Assembly: GCA_004554085.1 (NCBI GenBank)
Contig: SFNY01000074.1
Coordinates: 1-12,711, forward strand
Length of the DNA: 12,711 bases
Direction: 5' to 3'
Source of the DNA: Clostridiales bacterium
Lineage (GTDB): Bacteria > Bacillota > Clostridia > Christensenellales > Aristaeellaceae
Shown here piece by piece: positions 1 to 7,499 of this stretch (its first letter is position 1; each line of letters begins with the position of its first letter). The notes below the pieces were generated by a model. The model was not told where the DNA came from and ran no database searches. It saw only the letters and a list, made by a program, of their open reading frames with translations. Made by a program: the position numbers and the translations under genes.

Positions 1-1
1 G

Positions 2-898
2 CAGCTGGGCACCACCGTCAACGAGCAGGACTCCTTCCAGGTCTGCGCGGAGAAGTTTGCTGAGCTGGTTGCAGAGCGCACCAACGGCGAATACAAGATC
101 GAGATCTATCCCAACGGCACCCTGGGCGGCGAGAGCGACATGCTGGACAGCATGACCATGGGCATGCTTGACATGGGCATCATCACCTCCGGCCCCTTCG
201 TCAACTTCTCTGAGATGATGGGCGTTCTGGACATGCCCTACCTGTTCCTCAATAAGGAAGAGGTTTATGAAGTTCTGGACGGCGAGATTGGCAAAGAGCT
301 GCTCGCGACCCTCGAAGAAGTCGGTCTGAAGGGCCTGGCCTACGCCGAGCGCGGCTTCCGCAACGTGACCAACTCCGTGCGCCCCGTAACCTGCGCCGCC
401 GATCTGGAGGGCCTGAAGCTGCGCGTGATGGAGAACGAGGTCTACACCGCCACCTTCAACGCGCTGGGCGTCAACACCGTTCCGATGGCCTGGGCTGAGG
501 CGCTGACCGCCATGCAGCAGGGCACCATCGAGGGCGAGGAGAATCCGATCAACGTCATCTTCTCCTACGGCCTGTGGGACTACAATCAGAAGTACGTGAC
601 TCTGGATCAGCACAGCTACTCCACCGCCATCATCACCATGAGCCTGGACGTGTTCAACGGCCTGGACGAGGCGACCCAGCAGATCTTCCTGGACGCCGCG
701 CAGGAGGCCGCCGAGTATGAGCGCGCCTGGGTCGCCGAGCAGGAAGCCGGTCAGCTGGCCGAGATCAAGGCGCACGGCGTTGAGGTCGTCGAGAATCCCG
801 ACGTGGATTCCTTCCGCGAGGCTGTGAAGGGCGTTTACGACGCTTTCCCGAAGTACGCGGATTACGTCGCCCGCATTCAGGCGCAGCTCGCTGAATAA
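2..898 (+). CDS. dctP: TRAP transporter substrate-binding protein, DctP family (5' end missing)
   Basis: This is the extracytoplasmic solute receptor of a tripartite ATP-independent periplasmic (TRAP) transporter. It captures an organic or sugar acid outside the membrane and hands it to the DctQM permease. The reading frame is open from base 2, so the signal peptide and the first strand lie outside the window; 298 codons remain of a usual 330-340. Visible landmarks, counted from base 2, are the N-terminal region with PNGTLGGE (residues 37-44), the segment GLKLRV with the conserved carboxylate-binding arginine near residue 141, and EGEENP near 177-182, matching the family's G-x-E-N-P pattern. 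The C-terminal helices are intact to the TAA. It is the first visible gene of a dctP-dctQ-dctM-ilvD operon. The family call is firm; the ligand is not readable, although the downstream dehydratase hints at a hydroxylated carboxylate. Confidence 0.93.
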   Translation, partial: QLGTTVNEQDSFQVCAEKFAELVAERTNGEYKIEIYPNGTLGGESDMLDSMTMGMLDMGIITSGPFVNFSEMMGVLDMPYLFLNKEEVYEVLDGEIGKELLATLEEVGLKGLAYAERGFRNVTNSVRPVTCAADLEGLKLRVMENEVYTATFNALGVNTVPMAWAEALTAMQQGTIEGEENPINVIFSYGLWDYNQKYVTLDQHSYSTAIITMSLDVFNGLDEATQQIFLDAAQEAAEYERAWVAEQEAGQLAEIKAHGVEVVENPDVDSFREAVKGVYDAFPKYADYVARIQAQLAE

Positions 899-910
899 GC
901 GCGCATTTAC

Positions 911-946
911 GGCGCTCCGGCAACGGAGCGCCGCCGCATGGCGGCG
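911..946 (+). promoter_or_regulatory. Tandem GC-rich hairpins between dctP and dctQ
   Basis: Two perfect inverted repeats follow the dctP stop codon. The first has a 9-bp stem (911-919 with 924-932) closed by the four-base loop GCAA, a GNRA-type tetraloop. The second has a 6-bp stem (932-937 with 941-946) with loop ATG; the two share base 932, so they abut or compete. No T-run follows, so this is not a standard intrinsic terminator. The likely role is to stabilise or process the 3' end of the dctP message so that the binding protein is made in excess over the permease. That role is inferred from position and from analogous transport operons. Confidence 0.6.
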
Positions 947-1024
947 TGGAGGGAACGCTCTCCATCCCGTCTGAATCGAGCCTGAAACGGTTGATTGTCG
1001 ATCCATACCAATGACGATTGATAC

Positions 1025-1031
1025 GAGGGGG
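1025..1031 (+). promoter_or_regulatory. Ribosome-binding site that fixes a TTG start for dctQ
   Basis: The purine run GAGGGGG ends 9 bases before the TTG at 1041. The upstream in-frame ATG at 1011 has no comparable purine run in front of it, and using it would place this site inside the coding region. Confidence 0.7.
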
Positions 1032-1040
1032 TATTTCGCT

Positions 1041-1544
1041 TTGAAAGTAAAGGCCTGTCTGGACAAGATCAGCAACGTCCTGGACAAGATCTGCGGCGTG
1101 ATGATCGTGATCATGATCGGCGCGATGGTCATTATCACAGCGGCGCAGATCGTCTGCCGCACTTGGTTTACGGCGCTGTCCTGGTCGGACGAGGTGACGC
1201 GCTATCTGCTGATCTGGTCCACGTTCTTCGGCGCGACCTGCGTCTACCGCCACGGTGGCAACATCTCCATCACCTTTGTGCAGAACGCCTTCCCGGAAAA
1301 GGTCTCCAAGGTGCTGCGCATCCTGGTGCACGCCATCTGCTTGGTGCTGTTTGCGGTTCTGCTCTACTACGGCTGCATGTACACCGGCAAGCTGACCAAG
1401 ACGGCCACTGCGCTGCCGATCAAGATGAAGTACATCTTCGTCTGCATCCCGATCAGCATGGCGATTATGATGTACCACGCCTTTGTGATGATGCTGGATG
1501 AAATTCTGGAAAAACCCAGCGCAGAAAAGGAGGTCAAGGGCTGA
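1041..1544 (+). CDS. dctQ: TRAP transporter small permease, DctQ family
   Basis: This is the small integral-membrane subunit of the TRAP transporter, which pairs with DctM and helps dock the loaded binding protein. From the TTG start it is 167 residues, a normal length for the family. Four hydrophobic segments are visible: the one around VMIVIMIGAMVIITAAQIV, a second following the family signature SWSDEVTRYLLIWSTFFGA, a third at LVHAICLVLFAVLLYYG, and a last one at IFVCIPISMAIMMYHAF. An in-frame ATG at 1011 would add ten residues (MTIDTRGYFA) not typical of the family, and the good ribosome-binding site lies downstream of it, so I prefer the TTG. The stop codon overlaps the dctM start (TGATG), which indicates translational coupling. 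Confidence 0.88.
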   Translation: MKVKACLDKISNVLDKICGVMIVIMIGAMVIITAAQIVCRTWFTALSWSDEVTRYLLIWSTFFGATCVYRHGGNISITFVQNAFPEKVSKVLRILVHAICLVLFAVLLYYGCMYTGKLTKTATALPIKMKYIFVCIPISMAIMMYHAFVMMLDEILEKPSAEKEVKG

Positions 1545-2809
1545 TGGCTACAATTCTGTTTATCGTATTTCTGGTACTGCTGGTCATCGGCGTGCCGGTT
1601 GCCTTCTCCATCTGCTCCGCAGCTGCGGTGACGATGTTTGCCGGTTACGGCGGAAGCAAGATGATGATGGTTGTGCAGCGCATGTTCCAGAGCTGCGATT
1701 CCTTCAGCCTGATCGCCGTGCCCTTCTTCATTCTGGCGGGCGATCTGCTGGCGAAGGGCAAAATCTCCAAGGTTCTCGTGGAGTTCTGCGAGTCCTTCCT
1801 GGGCTTCATCCGTGGCGGCCTGAGCGTGGTCTCGGTGCTGGCGGGCATGTTCTTCGCTGCCATCTCCGGCTCCGGCGCGGCCACCACTGCCGCTGTGGGC
1901 GCGACGCTGGTTCCTGAGCTCAAGAAGCGCGGCTATCGAGAGGATTCCGCCGCCGCACTGGTCGCGGCTGCCGGTACCATCGGCGTGGTCATTCCGCCGT
2001 CAGTGCCCATGGTGCTCTACGCTGTCATCGCGGAGGAGAGCGTCAACCGCCTGTTCAAGGCCGGCTTCATGCCCGGCATCCTGATGGGCGCGATCCTGAT
2101 CGCCATCGCCCTGTGGCAGGCGTACAGGTGGAAGTACCCCAAGGGAGCCACCTTCTCGATCAAGAACATCGCCAGAACCTTCCTGAAGGCCATTCCGGCG
2201 ATCCTGATGCCCGTCATCATCCTGGGCGGCATCTTCTCTGGCTACTTCACGCCCTCCGAGGCGGCTGCCGTGGCGGTCATCTACGCGGTGCTGGTTTCCA
2301 TCTTCGTCTACCGCGACCTCACGCCCAAGGCGCTGTTCCAGATCATGCTAGGCTCCGCCAAGACCAGCGCGGTCATCATGATCATCATCGCCTGCTCCGG
2401 CCCCTTCGGCTGGGCGCTGGCCAACTGGAAGATTCCCGAGACAATCTGCTCCGCAGTGCTCGCCATCTCCCAGAACAAGTACATCATCATGATGCTGATC
2501 TCCATCATCATCCTGATCGCCGGCGTGTTCATGGAGACCTCCTCGGCCATCATCATCCTCACGCCCGTGTTCCTGCCCCTGGTGCGCGCGCTGGGCGTGT
2601 CCACGCTGCACTTCGGCATCCTGTTCGTGGTGGGCATCGCCATCGGCATGATCACCCCGCCCGTGGCCATCAACCTGTTCGTCGCCACCGGCATCACGGG
2701 ACTGCCCATCGAAAAGATTTCCAAGTCCGTCGTGCCCTACCTGATCGGCCTGATTATCGTGTTCCTGGCCATCGTGTTCGTGCCGCTGATCGTGCCCGGA
2801 CTTCTGTAA
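1544..2809 (+). CDS. dctM: TRAP transporter large permease, DctM family
   Basis: This is the transport-channel subunit of the TRAP system, using an ion gradient (usually sodium) to move the substrate across the membrane. At 421 residues it has the full family length and is hydrophobic throughout, consistent with about 12 membrane segments. Family landmarks are AAISGSGAATTAAVGATLVP (105-124), GTIGVVIPPSVPMVLYA (144-160), GYFTPSEAAAVAV (233-245), METSSAIIILTPVFLP (330-345) and GMITPPVAINLFV (368-380). The ATG overlaps the dctQ stop by one base and has a strong AAAGGAGGTC site just upstream (1526-1535). ilvD starts 36 bases after its TAA, with no terminator between, so the dehydratase is probably co-transcribed. 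Confidence 0.95.
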   Translation: MATILFIVFLVLLVIGVPVAFSICSAAAVTMFAGYGGSKMMMVVQRMFQSCDSFSLIAVPFFILAGDLLAKGKISKVLVEFCESFLGFIRGGLSVVSVLAGMFFAAISGSGAATTAAVGATLVPELKKRGYREDSAAALVAAAGTIGVVIPPSVPMVLYAVIAEESVNRLFKAGFMPGILMGAILIAIALWQAYRWKYPKGATFSIKNIARTFLKAIPAILMPVIILGGIFSGYFTPSEAAAVAVIYAVLVSIFVYRDLTPKALFQIMLGSAKTSAVIMIIIACSGPFGWALANWKIPETICSAVLAISQNKYIIMMLISIIILIAGVFMETSSAIIILTPVFLPLVRALGVSTLHFGILFVVGIAIGMITPPVAINLFVATGITGLPIEKISKSVVPYLIGLIIVFLAIVFVPLIVPGLL

Positions 2810-2845
2810 ATGACTTCAATCCAATTGCACTGGAGGTAGATTTTT

Positions 2846-4472
2846 ATGAATTCGGATTACATTAAGGCGGGCGTTGAGCGCGCGCCGAATCGCAGCCTGC
2901 TCTATGCGCTGGGCTATACCGACGAGGAGATTCGCCGCCCGATCATCGGCGTGGTCAGCTCCTACAACGAGGTCGTTCCGGGCCACATGAACCTGGACAA
3001 GATCGCCGACGCGGTCAAGGCTGGCGTTCGCGCGGCGGGCGGCACGCCCATCATGGGGGCACATCGGCATGAAGTACTCCCTGGTGACCCGCGACCTGAT
3101 CGCGGACTCCACCGAGGCCATGGCCATCGCCCATCAGTTCGACGGCCTGGTGATGATCCCCAACTGCGACAAGAACGTGCCCGGCCTGCTGATGGCCGCA
3201 GCGCGCCTGAACATCCCCACCATCTTCGTCTCCGGCGGTCCAATGCTGGCCGGACACCTGAAGGACGGCCGCCGCACCTGCCTGAGCCACATGTTTGAGG
3301 CCGTGGGCGCGTACAAGGCCGGTACGCTGGATGAGAAGGGCGTGCTGGACTACGAGGAGAACGCCTGTCCCAGCTGCGGCTCCTGCTCCGGCATGTACAC
3401 CGCCAATTCCATGAACTGCCTGACCGAGGCCATCGGCATGTCCCTGCCGGGCAACGGCACCATTCCCGCGCCCTACTCCGCCCGCATCCGCCTGGCCAAG
3501 AAGGCCGGCATGCAGATCATGGAGCTGGTCAAGCGCAACATCCGTCCCCGGGACATCATGACCCCCGCCGCCTTCCACAACGCAGAGACCGTGGACATGG
3601 CGCTGGGCTGCTCCACCAACACCATGCTGCACCTCCCGGCCATCGCCCATGAGGCCGGCGTGGAGATCGATCTGGACATGTCCAACGAAATTTCCGCCCA
3701 CACCCCGAATCTGTGCCATCTGGCTCCGGCGGGCGACACCTTCATGGAGGATCTGGATCGCGCCGGCGGCGTGCTGGCGGTGATGAAGGAGCTCACCAAG
3801 AAGAACCTGCTGGACACCAGCCTGATGACCGTGACCGGCAAGACCATCGAGGAGAACCTTGAAGGCGTTGCGAATCTGAACCCCGAGATCATCCGTCCCA
3901 TCGACAATCCCTATTCCGCCCAGGGCGGCATCGCGGTGCTCAAGGGAAACCTGGCCGTGGACGGCTGCGTGGTCAAGCAGAGCGCCGTCGCGCCCGAGAT
4001 GATGGTGCACGAGGGCCCCGCCCGCGTGTTCGACTCCGAGGAGGAGGCCATCGCGGCCATCTATGAGAAGAAGATCGTCGCCGGCGACGTGGTGGTCATC
4101 CGCTACGAGGGCCCCAAGGGTGGCCCCGGCATGCGCGAGATGCTCAACCCCACCTCCGCCATCTGCGGCATGGGCCTGGGCGAGAGCGTTGCGCTGATCA
4201 CCGACGGCCGCTTCTCCGGCGCGACCCGCGGTGCATCCATCGGCCACATCAGCCCCGAGGCCGCTGCGGGCGGACTGATCGCGCTGGTTGAGGAGGGCGA
4301 CCGCATCGCCATCGACATCCCCAACTGCAAGATCGAGTTGAAGGTGTCCGACGAGGTGCTCGCCGAGCGCCGCGCGAAGTGGGTCTGCCCGGAGCCGAAG
4401 GTCAAGACCGGCTACCTGGCCCGCTATGCGAAGCTCGTGTCCTCCGCCGACAAGGGCGCAATCCTCCAGTAA
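2846..4472 (+). pseudogene. ilvD: Dihydroxy-acid dehydratase (IlvD/Edd family), frameshifted with a short internal loss
   Basis: An intact enzyme would dehydrate 2,3-dihydroxy acids to 2-oxo acids using an iron-sulfur cluster (valine, leucine and isoleucine synthesis), or act on a sugar acid. The first part (ATG 2846, GGAGGT at 2832-2837) reads through GGTPI and M70. The frame then changes at a run of five G's (3055-3059) and continues as HIGMKYSLVTRDLIADS to the stop at 4472. Family members normally have about 12 residues, roughly EFNTI-x-V-C/D-DGIA, between GGTPI and MGH; these are absent here and include an aspartate region used to bind magnesium. The rest is intact: NCDK cysteine (codon at 3165), CPSCGSCSGMYTANS (from 3366), PGNGT, DGRFSGATRG with the likely catalytic serine, and C-terminal GYLARYAKLVSSADKG. 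Repaired length would be about 553 residues, typical. The canonical C-terminus favours true IlvD, while the TRAP context leaves a sugar-acid dehydratase possible. The lesion may be real decay or an assembly error. Confidence 0.85.
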
Positions 4473-4482
4473 CAGAATGCAC

Positions 4483-4517
4483 AAAGGGAACCGTTCCGCA
4501 CGGACGGTTCCCTTTCT
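4483..4517 (+). terminator. Intrinsic terminator after the TRAP-ilvD operon
   Basis: An 11-bp perfect stem (4483-4493 AAAGGGAACCG with 4505-4515) is extended inside by a short TCCG/CGGA helix after one unpaired T. TTTCT follows on the 3' side. The T-run is short but the stem is strong, and it lies 11 bases after the ilvD stop. Confidence 0.8.
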
Positions 4518-4574
4518 CATGCGCAGAAGCGGGCATAATCGCGGCGCAGACCGACATCCTAAGGAAAAACCCTT

Positions 4575-4580
4575 CGGAGG
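4575..4580 (+). promoter_or_regulatory. Ribosome-binding site that selects the second ATG of the DUF421 gene
   Basis: CGGAGG directly abuts an ATG at 4581, leaving no spacing, but lies 6 bases before the in-frame ATG at 4587. The second ATG is therefore the better start. Confidence 0.65.
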
Positions 4581-4586
4581 ATGGAT

Positions 4587-5261
4587 ATGGAAACTGCAAA
4601 GATTGTGCTCGCTTCGCTGCTGTCCTACGCCGCGCTGTTTCTCTCCGCAAAGCTCATCGGCAGAAAGCAGGTCTCCCAGCTGGACTTTCTGGACTACATC
4701 ACAGGCATCACCATCGGCTCCATCGGCGCGGAGCTGGCTACGGATCTGGAAAACATGTGGAAGCCGCTGGTCGCCATCGCCGTGTACGCGCTGATCACCT
4801 GGCTGCTGTCGCTGATGAACCTGCGCTATTCCCAGATGCGCAAGTACAGCAACGGCACGCCCACCATCGTCATGGACAACGGCAAGCTCTACCGGAGGAA
4901 CATGAAGAAGGCCAAGCTGGAGCTGAGCGAGTTCATGGTGATGTGCCGCCAGCAGGGCTACTTCGATCTTTCTGTCATCCAGACCGCCGTGTTCGAGTAC
5001 AACGGCAAGCTGAGCATCCTGCCTGTGTCCGGTCGGCGGCCTGTCACGCCCGAGGATATGAACCTCGCGCCGGAGCAGGAGAGGATCTTCACGGAGGTCA
5101 TCATGGACGGGCACATCCTGGAGGAGAACCTGAAGCGCATGGGCCGGAATGCGGACTGGCTCCAAAAGCAGCTGCGTGCGCAGGGAATCGGCGGGGCAGG
5201 GAAGGTCTTTCTGGGCCTGTGCGATTTGAAGCTGAACCTCAGCTGCTATCTCAATGATTGA
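4587..5261 (+). CDS. DUF421 (YetF-like) membrane protein
   Basis: A 224-residue inner-membrane protein of the DUF421/YetF family, with three N-terminal membrane segments (about residues 4-24, 34-50 and 57-76) followed by a soluble C-terminal domain. The family patterns are IGRKQVSQLDFLDYITGITIGSIGAE in the membrane part, then GTPTIVMDNGKLYRRNMKKAKL, QGYFDLSVIQTAVFEYNGKLSILP, and a terminal part beginning VIMDGHILEENLKRMG with a WLQKQL stretch. The biochemical activity of the family is not established. DUF421 proteins occur in Bacillus spores, and the 2Duf protein of the mobile spoVA2 operon increases spore wet-heat resistance, so a spore inner-membrane role is plausible beside the nearby ger genes. 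It appears monocistronic, between the terminator at 4483-4517 and a convergent lipid kinase. An ATG two codons upstream (4581) is the alternative start. Confidence 0.88.
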   Translation: METAKIVLASLLSYAALFLSAKLIGRKQVSQLDFLDYITGITIGSIGAELATDLENMWKPLVAIAVYALITWLLSLMNLRYSQMRKYSNGTPTIVMDNGKLYRRNMKKAKLELSEFMVMCRQQGYFDLSVIQTAVFEYNGKLSILPVSGRRPVTPEDMNLAPEQERIFTEVIMDGHILEENLKRMGRNADWLQKQLRAQGIGGAGKVFLGLCDLKLNLSCYLND

Positions 5262-5286
5262 GCAACAATACATTGCAGGCATGTAA

Positions 5287-5322
5287 AAGCCCCGATTCGA
5301 TCGATTGCTCGAACCAGGGCTT
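5287..5322 (-). terminator. Terminator in the convergent gap, mainly for the lipid kinase
   Basis: The outer stem pairs 5287-5292 (AAGCCC) with 5317-5322 (GGGCTT). An inner 5-bp stem TTCGA/TCGAA (5296-5300 with 5309-5313) is separated from it by a 3x3 internal loop. Read leftward, the hairpin ends in GGGGCTTTTA, giving a modest U-tract just after the lipid kinase stop. Rightward there is no U-tract, so termination of the DUF421 message here is less certain. Confidence 0.55.
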
Positions 5323-5342
5323 GATGCGTATGCAACGTGCGC

Positions 5343-6254
5343 TCAGGCAGTATGAGATGCGGCGGAGACAGGTGTGGCTTTCATTCCCGGAACCCGCACG
5401 CACAGCGCGTTCGGAAGCAGCTCGAAGCGCGCGGAGTCTGCGGAGAACAGCTCTCCGTCCAGGTTTACAGTCATGCCCGGGCGGCGGATGCTGAGCTTGC
5501 GGCAGCGCCGCAGCCTGCCCAAACCAATGGAGATATGCTTTCCGGCGATGTAAAAGGCAATCAGCAGCGCGATTGCGGGCTTGCTGACCGGGCGCACGGT
5601 GACCACGTCGAACAGACCGTCATCCAGCTTCGCGTCAGGCACGGCCTTCATGCCGCCGCCGATGTAGCGACCGTTGCCGATGGAGAGGATTGAGAAGGAC
5701 ACCTCCTCTTCCGGCCCGTCATCGAAGGAGACGAATGCGGTCATGGGGCGAAAGTCGCGGATTGCATCGAAGAGGCCGAACAGGTAGGTGCGCAGGCCGG
5801 TGTACTTTGCCTTGTACTTCTCTGCGTTGCGCAGCACCTCCACGTCGAAGCCGGTGCCCGCGACGTTCAGAAAGAAAAGCTCGTTCATCCTGCCCACGTC
5901 GATGCGGCCGACGGGTGCGTCCAACTGGCATTTCAGCGCCTCCACAGGATCCTTGGGCAACTTCAGTGTGCGCACGAAGTCGTTTCCGGTGCCGCAGGAG
6001 ACGAACAGCAGCGGCACGTCACTGCCGATCATGCCGTTGATGATTTCAAAGAGTGTGCCGTCGCCGCCCACCGCGATGATGCCCTCGGGCTGTCTTGTGG
6101 CGGCGGCGCGGGCGATGCGCGCAGCGTCCATGGGCTTGCTGGCGCGCTCAATGCTGTATTCCAGACCGCGCTCCTTCAGCACACCCTCGATCCCTGCGAG
6201 CTTGCCCATGGCCGCTCCCCGACCGGAGGTTGGATTGACGATCAGCGTATACAT
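5343..6254 (-). CDS. Diacylglycerol kinase-like lipid kinase (DagK/YegS/BmrU family)
   Basis: Members of this family transfer the ATP gamma-phosphate to diacylglycerol or a related lipid, recycling it into phospholipid synthesis at the cytoplasmic face of the membrane. The 303-residue length is typical. Visible motifs are N-terminal NPTSGRG (7-13), nucleotide-binding GGDGT (63-67), GTGND (88-92), NVAGTGFDVEV (130-140) and IGNGRYIGGGM near residue 200. The C-terminal sandwich domain contains DAKLDDGLFDVVTVRP and VNLDGE. The start is fixed by the family's usual opening (short strand, then NPTSG), although the ribosome-binding site is weak. It lies 66 bases after gerC on the same strand and has its own promoter, so it can be expressed without sporulation and perhaps also by read-through from gerABC. 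Substrate specificity (diacylglycerol, undecaprenol-like or other lipid) cannot be told, so no gene symbol is given. Confidence 0.92.
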   Translation of the reverse strand: MYTLIVNPTSGRGAAMGKLAGIEGVLKERGLEYSIERASKPMDAARIARAAATRQPEGIIAVGGDGTLFEIINGMIGSDVPLLFVSCGTGNDFVRTLKLPKDPVEALKCQLDAPVGRIDVGRMNELFFLNVAGTGFDVEVLRNAEKYKAKYTGLRTYLFGLFDAIRDFRPMTAFVSFDDGPEEEVSFSILSIGNGRYIGGGMKAVPDAKLDDGLFDVVTVRPVSKPAIALLIAFYIAGKHISIGLGRLRRCRKLSIRRPGMTVNLDGELFSADSARFELLPNALCVRVPGMKATPVSAASHTA

Positions 6255-6295
6255 TCGGAATCATTTCTTTCGTATTTAATGAACAGCCATCTTTA

Positions 6296-6324
6296 ATTGT
6301 AAAGAACGAACGCAGTTCTGTCAA
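6296..6324 (-). promoter_or_regulatory. Sigma-A type promoter for the lipid kinase gene
   Basis: On the minus strand, TTGACA (6324-6319, perfect consensus) is followed after exactly 17 bases by TACAAT (6301-6296, 5 of 6). The -35 box overlaps the TGA stop of gerC (6323-6321). Transcription should start near 6289, about 35 bases before the ATG at 6254. Confidence 0.82.
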
Positions 6325-7499
6325 GTATTGAGCTGGTCGAAGCGCAGCTTTATTTCCACATCCGCGCGCCTGAACTTCTCTCTCCAGTTGTAGCTCTGCC
6401 ACTGATCCAGAGTCAGGAAGCTGCGCGCTGCGACCTCGGCAAAGCCAAAGGGCTCCGCACCCATGTGCTGCGCATGCTCGATCAGCGCCTCGATGTCGCT
6501 TTTCAGGCTGTCGCGCAGCTTCTCCACCGGAATCTGGTGATCCTGGTTGCTCACCGATAGCCGGATGGAAATTTCAATCTTCAACGGATCGGCGTCCATA
6601 TTCACCTTGATTTTCGGCTTGCCGACGGTGTTGAGCTTGATGCACTCGTCCTCAAGCGTGTACCAGAACAGGTTCAGCGAGTCGGTCAGCAGGTTGGCCA
6701 GCACCGTCTCGCCGCCATCCAGCAGGCCGCAATACCTGCCGTCACAGAACACCGCCGCGCCCAGATAGCGGGTCTTGATGTCCGAATCCAGCTTCTGGGA
6801 GACCTGCTGGGCAGGCCCGGAGAGGGCGCTGGCGGGCTGCGCGCCGTCCTGCCCGTCCTCGCCGCTGCTCTCTTCATCGGAAAGCATGGCATAGATCGCC
6901 AGCGGATCGGAGTATACCGACTCCGTCTGGTAGTAGAGCGTTGCCAGGCGGCTGTCGGGCGCGATGCCGTAGTTCACGTAGTGCTCGATGGAGGCCTCGA
7001 TGTCCGTGGACAGGCGTGTGCCCACCGTGGGTTGAAGGTTATCGATGAATTCCTGCGCCTTGCCCGCACTCACAACCACGTGCGCGGCGGTAAACAGCAG
7101 TTCCGTCTTGGCAATTTCCCGGAACAGATCGCCGCAGTCGACCTGCTCCACCAGCTCCTGGGAAAAGACGATCAGCTTCAGCTGCGATAGGTTCAGCGTG
7201 CGCGGTACCGCCCAGTTGAGGCGCTCCAGGGTACGCTCGTAGCTCTCGCCGCGCACAGACAGGTGCAGATAGTCTCCACTCTCGCTGCCGCTGCCCGAGG
7301 AGCCGCTTTCGTCGCCGCCGCCACCGGAAATCTTCGGGCTGAGGGCGGTGATGACGAGTTCGCCGTCCTCCGATAGATCCAGGCCCATCACCAGAATGTA
7401 CGCCTGGTTCTCCACCTGCCGGGACGCCCCGCAGCCGCTCAGGCCGACGGCGATGGCCGCCACCAGAAGTCCGCCTAGGACGCGCTTGATTCGCCGCAC
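6321..7499 (-). CDS. gerC: Spore germination lipoprotein, Ger(x)C family
   Basis: This is the C subunit of a GerA-type nutrient germinant receptor, a lipoprotein on the outer face of the spore inner membrane that is needed for receptor function. It is 392 residues long. The N-terminus is MRRIKR, then a hydrophobic stretch and a lipobox LSGC, with the lipidated cysteine at 23. Typical family segments follow: QAYILVMGLDL (32-42), SYERTLERLNWAVPRTLNLSQLKLIVFSQEL (86-116) and the C-terminal PFGFAEVAARSFLTLDQWQSYNW (350-372). The start codon is GTG at 7499-7497 with GGAGGT 8 bases upstream, which makes it overlap the end of gerB by 25 bases. Two unusual low-complexity insertions are present: a Gly/Ser-rich stretch (58-75) and an acidic, Gln/Ala-rich stretch (207-236). 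It is the third gene of gerABC; paralogue identity (gerA, gerB, gerK and so on) cannot be assigned. Confidence 0.92.
   Translation of the reverse strand: MRRIKRVLGGLLVAAIAVGLSGCGASRQVENQAYILVMGLDLSEDGELVITALSPKISGGGGDESGSSGSGSESGDYLHLSVRGESYERTLERLNWAVPRTLNLSQLKLIVFSQELVEQVDCGDLFREIAKTELLFTAAHVVVSAGKAQEFIDNLQPTVGTRLSTDIEASIEHYVNYGIAPDSRLATLYYQTESVYSDPLAIYAMLSDEESSGEDGQDGAQPASALSGPAQQVSQKLDSDIKTRYLGAAVFCDGRYCGLLDGGETVLANLLTDSLNLFWYTLEDECIKLNTVGKPKIKVNMDADPLKIEISIRLSVSNQDHQIPVEKLRDSLKSDIEALIEHAQHMGAEPFGFAEVAARSFLTLDQWQSYNWREKFRRADVEIKLRFDQLNT

Noticed and set aside
1011..1040. ATG start for dctQ ten codons upstream
   Set aside because: There is no ribosome-binding site before it, and the strong site at 1025-1031 would fall within the coding sequence; TTG at 1041 fits better.
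765..1478. 237-codon minus-strand frame across the dctP-dctQ junction
   Set aside because: It is antisense to two well-supported genes and the hairpin region, has Arg/His-rich composition, and shows no recognisable domain.
4534..4539. CATAAT as a promoter -10 for the DUF421 gene
   Set aside because: No acceptable -35 is found at 16-18 bases upstream; that position falls on the terminator stem and tail.
3051..5282. 743-codon open frame on the minus strand, antisense to ilvD and the DUF421 gene
   Set aside because: It spans two genes with clear family motifs, its translation is His/Gly/Ala/Asp-rich without recognisable domains, and it arises from the high-GC third positions of the real genes.
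5287..5322. GGTTCGA on the minus strand as part of a tRNA
   Set aside because: It resembles a T-loop, but no acceptor, D or anticodon arms can be drawn around it; the pairing fits a terminator hairpin.
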